Assembly: GCF_003050835.1 (NCBI RefSeq)
Contig: NZ_QAOJ01000020.1
Location: 1 to 51,702 of the forward strand
Source: Pseudomonas sp. GV071
GTDB lineage: Bacteria; Pseudomonadota; Gammaproteobacteria; Pseudomonadales; Pseudomonadaceae
Direction: 5' to 3'
DNA: 51,702 nt
The position numbers were made by a program, and so were the translations under genes. Below, in pieces: positions 48,445 to 51,702 of the stretch. The notes below the pieces were generated by a model that saw only the letters and a program-made list of their open reading frames with translations, ran no database searches and was not told the DNA's origin. Numbering within the stretch: the first letter of the stretch is position 1; every line of letters begins with the position of its first letter.

Positions 48445-50406
48445 TCAGAAGGCGAAGCAGGAACAGCCGAACGCACCCCAGAAGCCCTGGTGATCGCTGA
48501 CCGGCGCCGACGACAGACGCGCCTTTTCGTGGCTATGGGAATGCACACCGCACGGCCCGGAACATTGATGCACGGCAGCCGCCAATGCCGTTTGCTGACG
48601 CCAGTGGCCAGGCACTTTCACCACTGGCGACCAGTCCGGGGTGACCGGCAAGGCTGGTGGGGCCAGCTTGTCGAAGTCACCGGTGCCGTAGACGATCTTG
48701 CCGTCCACCACAGTGAGCACGGATTCAATCCACTTGATCGCTTCTTCCTCGACGCTGAAGAAGTCCGCCGACAGCGCCACCAGGTCCGCCAGTTGGCCGA
48801 CCTTGATCTGGCCCTTTTTGCCCTGTTCGGTGGAGAACCAGGCGCTGCCGTGGGTAAACAGTTGCAGCGCGGTTTCCCGTGGCAGGCCTTCGGGGTACAG
48901 CTCCATACCGCCGACGGTTTTGCCGCTGACCATCCAGTACAGCGAGGTCCATGGGTTGTAGCTGGACACCCGCGTGGCATCGGTGCCGCCGCCTACTGGT
49001 ACGCCTTCGCTGAGCATGCGTTTGATCGGCGGTGTGGCCTCGGCGGCCTTCTTGCCGTAGCGGTCGACAAAGTATTCGCCTTGGAACGCCATGCGGTCTT
49101 GCACGGCAATACCGCCGCCCAACGCCCGCACGCGCTCGATGTTTTTCGGTGTGATGGTTTCGCAGTGGTCGAAGAACCAGTGCAGGCCATTGAACGGGAT
49201 GTCGCGGTTGACCTTCTCGAACACGTCGAGCATGCGCGAGATCGATTCATCGTAAGTAGCGTGCAGACGGAACGGCCAGCGCTGCTCCACCAGGTGGCGA
49301 ACCACCGGCTCCAGCTCCTGCTCCATGGTTTGCGGCAAGTCGGGGCGCGGTTCGAGGAAGTCTTCGAAGTCGGCCGCCGAGAACACCAACATTTCGCCGG
49401 CACCGTTATGGCGGAAGAAGTCGTTGCCATCGCCCGGTTTGACGATCTGGGTCCAGTTCTTGAAGTCCACCAGTTCTTCTTTGGGCTTCTGGGTGAACAG
49501 GTTGTAGGCGATGCGCACGGTGAGCTGGTTGTTGGCGGCCAGCTCGCGGATCACCTGGTAGTCGTCCGGGTAGTTCTGGTAACCGCCGCCGGCGTCGATG
49601 GCACTGGTCACCCCCAGGCGGTTCAGCTCGCGCATGAACTGGCGGGTGGAGTTGACCTGGTATTCCAGCGGCAACTTCGGCCCTTTGGCCAGGGTGGAGT
49701 ACAGAATCATCGCGTTGGGGCGCGCCACCAGCATGCCGGTGGGCTCGCCGTTGGCGTCTTTAACGATCTCGCCGCCCGGTGGGTTTGGTGTGTCGCGGGT
49801 GTAACCGACCACCTTGAGTGCGGCGCGGTTAAGCAAAGCGCGGTCGTACAGGTGCAGCACGAACACCGGGGTGTCGGGCGCGGCTTTGTTAAGTTCTTCG
49901 ATGGTCGGCAGGCGTTTTTCCGCGAACTGGAATTCGTTCCAGCCACCGACCACGCGCACCCATTGCGGCGCTGGGGTGCGGTCAGCCTGGTCCTTGAGCA
50001 TGCGCAGGGCGTCGACCAGGGACGGCACGCCTTCCCAGCGCAGTTCCAGGTTGTAGTTCAGGCCGCCGCGGATCAGGTGCAGGTGCGAGTCGTTGAGGCC
50101 GGGAATCACCGTGCGTTTTTGCAGGTCGACCACTTGCGTGGCGCTGCCGCGCAGGGCCATGGCTTCGGCATCGCTACCGACGGCAATAAATTTGCCGTCC
50201 TTGATGGCCACCGCGGTGGCGGTCGGTTTTTCCCGGTCGACGGTGTGCAGACGGCCATTGAAGAGGATCAGATCGGCGTTCATCGGGGCTCCAGATGAGG
50301 TGGCGTAAGCGGAAAAAGGCAAGGCGGACCACAGCGCGCCAGCGGCGCCAAGCACCGAACTGGCGGCGAGAAACTGGCGGCGCTTGGGATCAGTTTTATC
50401 GGTCAT
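48445..50406 (-). CDS. Tat-exported amidohydrolase with Cys/His-rich tail
   Basis: A 653-residue YtcJ-type amidohydrolase. The N-terminus has a twin-arginine signal (KRRQFLAASSVLGAAGALWS). Metal ligands include the HxH in VIPGLNDSHLHL, then RLHATYDES, WFFDHCE and GGGTDATRV (the Asp). After the hydrolase fold comes a tail of about 40 residues with HQCSGPCGVHSHSHE and FGCSCFAF, four cysteines and several histidines that could bind metal. The reaction is unknown. AGGT precedes the ATG. It lies ten bases after the ABM-domain gene, so they are co-transcribed. The folded protein would act in the periplasm. Confidence 0.88.
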   Translation of the reverse strand: MTDKTDPKRRQFLAASSVLGAAGALWSALPFSAYATSSGAPMNADLILFNGRLHTVDREKPTATAVAIKDGKFIAVGSDAEAMALRGSATQVVDLQKRTVIPGLNDSHLHLIRGGLNYNLELRWEGVPSLVDALRMLKDQADRTPAPQWVRVVGGWNEFQFAEKRLPTIEELNKAAPDTPVFVLHLYDRALLNRAALKVVGYTRDTPNPPGGEIVKDANGEPTGMLVARPNAMILYSTLAKGPKLPLEYQVNSTRQFMRELNRLGVTSAIDAGGGYQNYPDDYQVIRELAANNQLTVRIAYNLFTQKPKEELVDFKNWTQIVKPGDGNDFFRHNGAGEMLVFSAADFEDFLEPRPDLPQTMEQELEPVVRHLVEQRWPFRLHATYDESISRMLDVFEKVNRDIPFNGLHWFFDHCETITPKNIERVRALGGGIAVQDRMAFQGEYFVDRYGKKAAEATPPIKRMLSEGVPVGGGTDATRVSSYNPWTSLYWMVSGKTVGGMELYPEGLPRETALQLFTHGSAWFSTEQGKKGQIKVGQLADLVALSADFFSVEEEAIKWIESVLTVVDGKIVYGTGDFDKLAPPALPVTPDWSPVVKVPGHWRQQTALAAAVHQCSGPCGVHSHSHEKARLSSAPVSDHQGFWGAFGCSCFAF

Positions 50407-50415
50407 GGGCAGACC

Positions 50416-50994
50416 TCATGCTTTGTTGAGCCAGGGGGCGAACAAACGCGTTACCCGCGGCATAAAGACGTACACCACCAGCAGCACGATGCTCAGGGTG
50501 ATCAGCACGCTACTGGCCAGGTAACCCGACAAAAATGGCAGTTGTGCGAACAGTGGTTTCCACAGCAGCGGCACGCCCATGCTCAGCGGCAGAATCACCA
50601 GGAAGGTGACGCACGCCTGCTTCCAGCGTGCGGGCGGTTTGGCGCTGCCGTTCTCCAGCGGCGTGGGGGTGAACCAGAACTCGCGGTCGGCGTTGATCTC
50701 CGTCTGGTCGCCGTCGGCCAGCAGCGGCTCGACCTCGGCCACCAGACGGTGACGATCATCGGAGTCGAGCCAGGCTTGCAGCAGGTCGGTGGAGGTAAAG
50801 CGCAGCACGCAGGTGAATAGGGTCAGGCCCTGGCTATGGCCGCGCATCACATCGATGCCCAGGTGCCCGGCATAACTGCGGGCGGTGCCGATGATCCGCC
50901 GCAGCCATTCTTCGTAAGCGGCGTCCTGCCCCGCCTTCACCCGGTGGCGAACCAGCAGGGTCACCACTTCATCGAACAATTCCACACTACTCAT
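50416..50994 (-). CDS. ABM-domain protein with C-terminal membrane helices
   Basis: A 192-residue protein. Residues 8-100 match the antibiotic biosynthesis monooxygenase/heme-degrading fold (VVTLLVRHRVKAGQDAAYEEWLRRII, then FTSTDLLQAWLDSDDRHRLV). The C-terminal third has two hydrophobic helices (ACVTFLVILPLSMGVPLLW and LASSVLITLSIVLLVVYVF). This soluble-plus-membrane form is common in Pseudomonas; its activity is not known. It lies between the DoxX gene (42 bases upstream) and the Tat-exported amidohydrolase, all in one direction. Confidence 0.85.
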   Translation of the reverse strand: MSSVELFDEVVTLLVRHRVKAGQDAAYEEWLRRIIGTARSYAGHLGIDVMRGHSQGLTLFTCVLRFTSTDLLQAWLDSDDRHRLVAEVEPLLADGDQTEINADREFWFTPTPLENGSAKPPARWKQACVTFLVILPLSMGVPLLWKPLFAQLPFLSGYLASSVLITLSIVLLVVYVFMPRVTRLFAPWLNKA

Positions 50995-51036
50995 GGCGTG
51001 CTGTTTCCTTACTGAATAAATGAGCGACCAAGGCCG

Positions 51037-51471
51037 TCACTGAAGATAGACCAGCCCCGCCGCCTTGCCCGGAAGCCGCCGCGCCACGGCGATGGCACCG
51101 GGGCCGGAAATGAAAATGGCACCGAAGACAATCACCAACAGCCAGGCGAATTGGCCCTCGGCAATGCTCCATTCGGGATGGACAAAAACCAGAGCCACCA
51201 GCAACACGGCGAGAATCGGCAGGCAGGCCAGGCGGGTGAACAGGCCGAGGATGATCGGCAGCGGGCACAACACCTCGGCGAAGATCGCCAGGCACAAGGT
51301 CGGCATGGCGCCGAGGTGCCAGGGGTCTTCGATGAGCGTGAGTTGTTCGCTGAAATGCAGCAGCTTGGGAAGGCCATGGACCTGCAGCAGCAACAGCGAG
51401 CCGGCCAGGCGCAGCCACAGCAGGCCCCAGTCACTGGGCGTGAAGGCGGTGCGAGATATAGGAGTGGCCAT
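51037..51471 (-). CDS. DoxX family membrane protein
   Basis: A 144-residue inner-membrane protein with four hydrophobic helices. The first carries WLRLAGSLLLLQVHGLPKLLHF (DoxX-type motif with hG.xK), followed by LAIFAEVLCPLPIILGLFTRLACLPILAVLLVA, typical of DoxX/DoxD-like proteins related to thiosulfate:quinone oxidoreductase subunits. Most members, including this, have unknown substrates. The ATG at 51471 is used; an in-frame TTG lies six bases earlier, and the ribosome binding site is weak. It is the first gene of the DoxX-ABM-amidohydrolase-YcaC series. Confidence 0.85.
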   Translation of the reverse strand: MATPISRTAFTPSDWGLLWLRLAGSLLLLQVHGLPKLLHFSEQLTLIEDPWHLGAMPTLCLAIFAEVLCPLPIILGLFTRLACLPILAVLLVALVFVHPEWSIAEGQFAWLLVIVFGAIFISGPGAIAVARRLPGKAAGLVYLQ

Positions 51472-51576
51472 CGGCAAATCACTCTCAGGTGCGTAGGACC
51501 TGATAGTGGAAGACGGCGTTGCGAATGACTTGTATCGCTGTGCTGGATTTGTTGCGGGGAGACTTACAGATCAAAA

Positions 51577-51601
51577 GCTCGCGGCTAAAGCCCCTCCCAC
51601 A
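51577..51601. repeat. Single REP unit next to an IS end
   Basis: GCTCGCGGCTAAAGCCCCTCCCACA is a right-arm REP unit. No matching left arm is visible before the IS end at about 51608. Confidence 0.55.
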
Positions 51602-51607
51602 GGGGAC

Positions 51608-51702
51608 TGAAGTGCGCCCCAAAAGTTGGACGGCTATTGATTAAGCCATGGCGGACTTGGCTCTGTATGCGACAGGGCTGAGTCCGCCTAGCTTCATCTT
51701 GA
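51608..51702. mobile_element. End of an IS3-family insertion sequence (partial)
   Basis: The boundary TGAAGTGCGCCCCAAAAGTT (51608 on) has the TG terminus and the CCCCAAAAGTT body common to IS150-group ends. Inside it a transposase C-terminus reads outward from the window edge toward this end. The rest of the element lies beyond the window. Confidence 0.7.
51641..51702 (-). CDS. IS3-family transposase OrfB, C-terminal fragment
   Basis: Twenty codons are visible, ending KMKLGGLSPVAYRAKSAMA and a TAA stop. The SPxxYR element is the usual C-terminal sequence of IS3-family integrase-type transposases. It is partial at the window edge. Confidence 0.75.
   Translation of the reverse strand, partial: KMKLGGLSPVAYRAKSAMA

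Noticed and set aside
48490..50298. A 602-codon open frame on the plus strand opposite the amidohydrolase gene
   Set aside because: The minus strand has a Tat signal, metal ligands and a good ribosome binding site; the plus-strand product is a compositional shadow.
1..51702. CRISPR arrays, tRNA or rRNA genes
   Set aside because: No regularly spaced direct repeats and no cloverleaf or rRNA sequence was recognised; the repeats seen are REP-type inverted pairs and other palindromic elements.

Overview
The window is a stretch of Pseudomonas chromosome. The evidence is the gene content and gene order: etf genes with a PsrA-type operator, rmf with a structured leader, the rnd-ycgL-ghrA-ycgN block, hmp with divergent norR, and the lapG-lapD pair. 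The high-GC codon usage and the Pseudomonas-type REP elements fit this. The species cannot be fixed from sequence alone. Nearly all genes are core or conserved accessory genes. No tRNA, rRNA, CRISPR array or intact prophage was seen.

Layout. 1-2160: divergent etfB (partial) and etfD, i.e. the electron route from acyl-CoA dehydrogenases to ubiquinone, with a PsrA-like box and a good sigma-70 promoter between them. 2244-8857: yggL, dacB, rlmL, rmf, pyrD and a DUF2835 gene, largely ribosome and cell-wall housekeeping. 9023-10784: an unrecognised gene followed by a divergent XRE/Cox-like regulator pair around a dense palindromic operator region. 10965-16000: an EamA exporter, an MFS exporter with a soluble C-terminal domain, cysK and a DUF748 protein. 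16070-18280: a MoxR-type AAA+ ATPase and a VWA (CoxE-like) protein. 18336-26493: DUF2937, YafJ-type glutamine amidotransferase, membrane protein, oligopeptidase B, a proline-rich secreted protein, a spermidine synthase-like protein, YajD HNH protein, TrmH-type methyltransferase, an M61-like peptidase and YcgN. 26630-31265: a 2-hydroxyacid dehydrogenase, ycgL and rnd (overlapping), an SMP-30/strictosidine synthase-like protein and a mercaptopyruvate sulfurtransferase. 31581-35894: an unknown gene, a FadL-type porin, a patatin-like hydrolase, an alpha/beta hydrolase and a small DUF5329-like protein, a possible lipid uptake and hydrolysis cluster. 35964-38841: the nitric oxide module hmp/norR. 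38955-44020: queD, a membrane diguanylate cyclase, recQ, a UPF0149 protein and a DUF454 protein. 44040-44635: a higBA toxin-antitoxin pair. 44975-47629: lapG-lapD, the c-di-GMP controlled periplasmic protease switch. 47772-51471: a minus-strand set of DoxX, ABM-domain membrane protein, Tat-exported amidohydrolase and isochorismatase-like hydrolase. The right edge enters an IS3-family element.

Repeats are prominent between genes. There are REP/REPIN copies at six places, two copies of a CCCTCTCCC-type inverted repeat, one inverted pair of the CGTCATTCC type, and one 118-bp MITE-like palindromic element. Most lie at 3' ends of genes or between convergent genes. The least explained features are the XRE/Cox-like pair with its twin operators and neighbour gene, the Cys/His-rich tail on the Tat-exported amidohydrolase and its operon, the rmf leader, and the lapGD pair without a visible adhesin but with an 11-C tract upstream.
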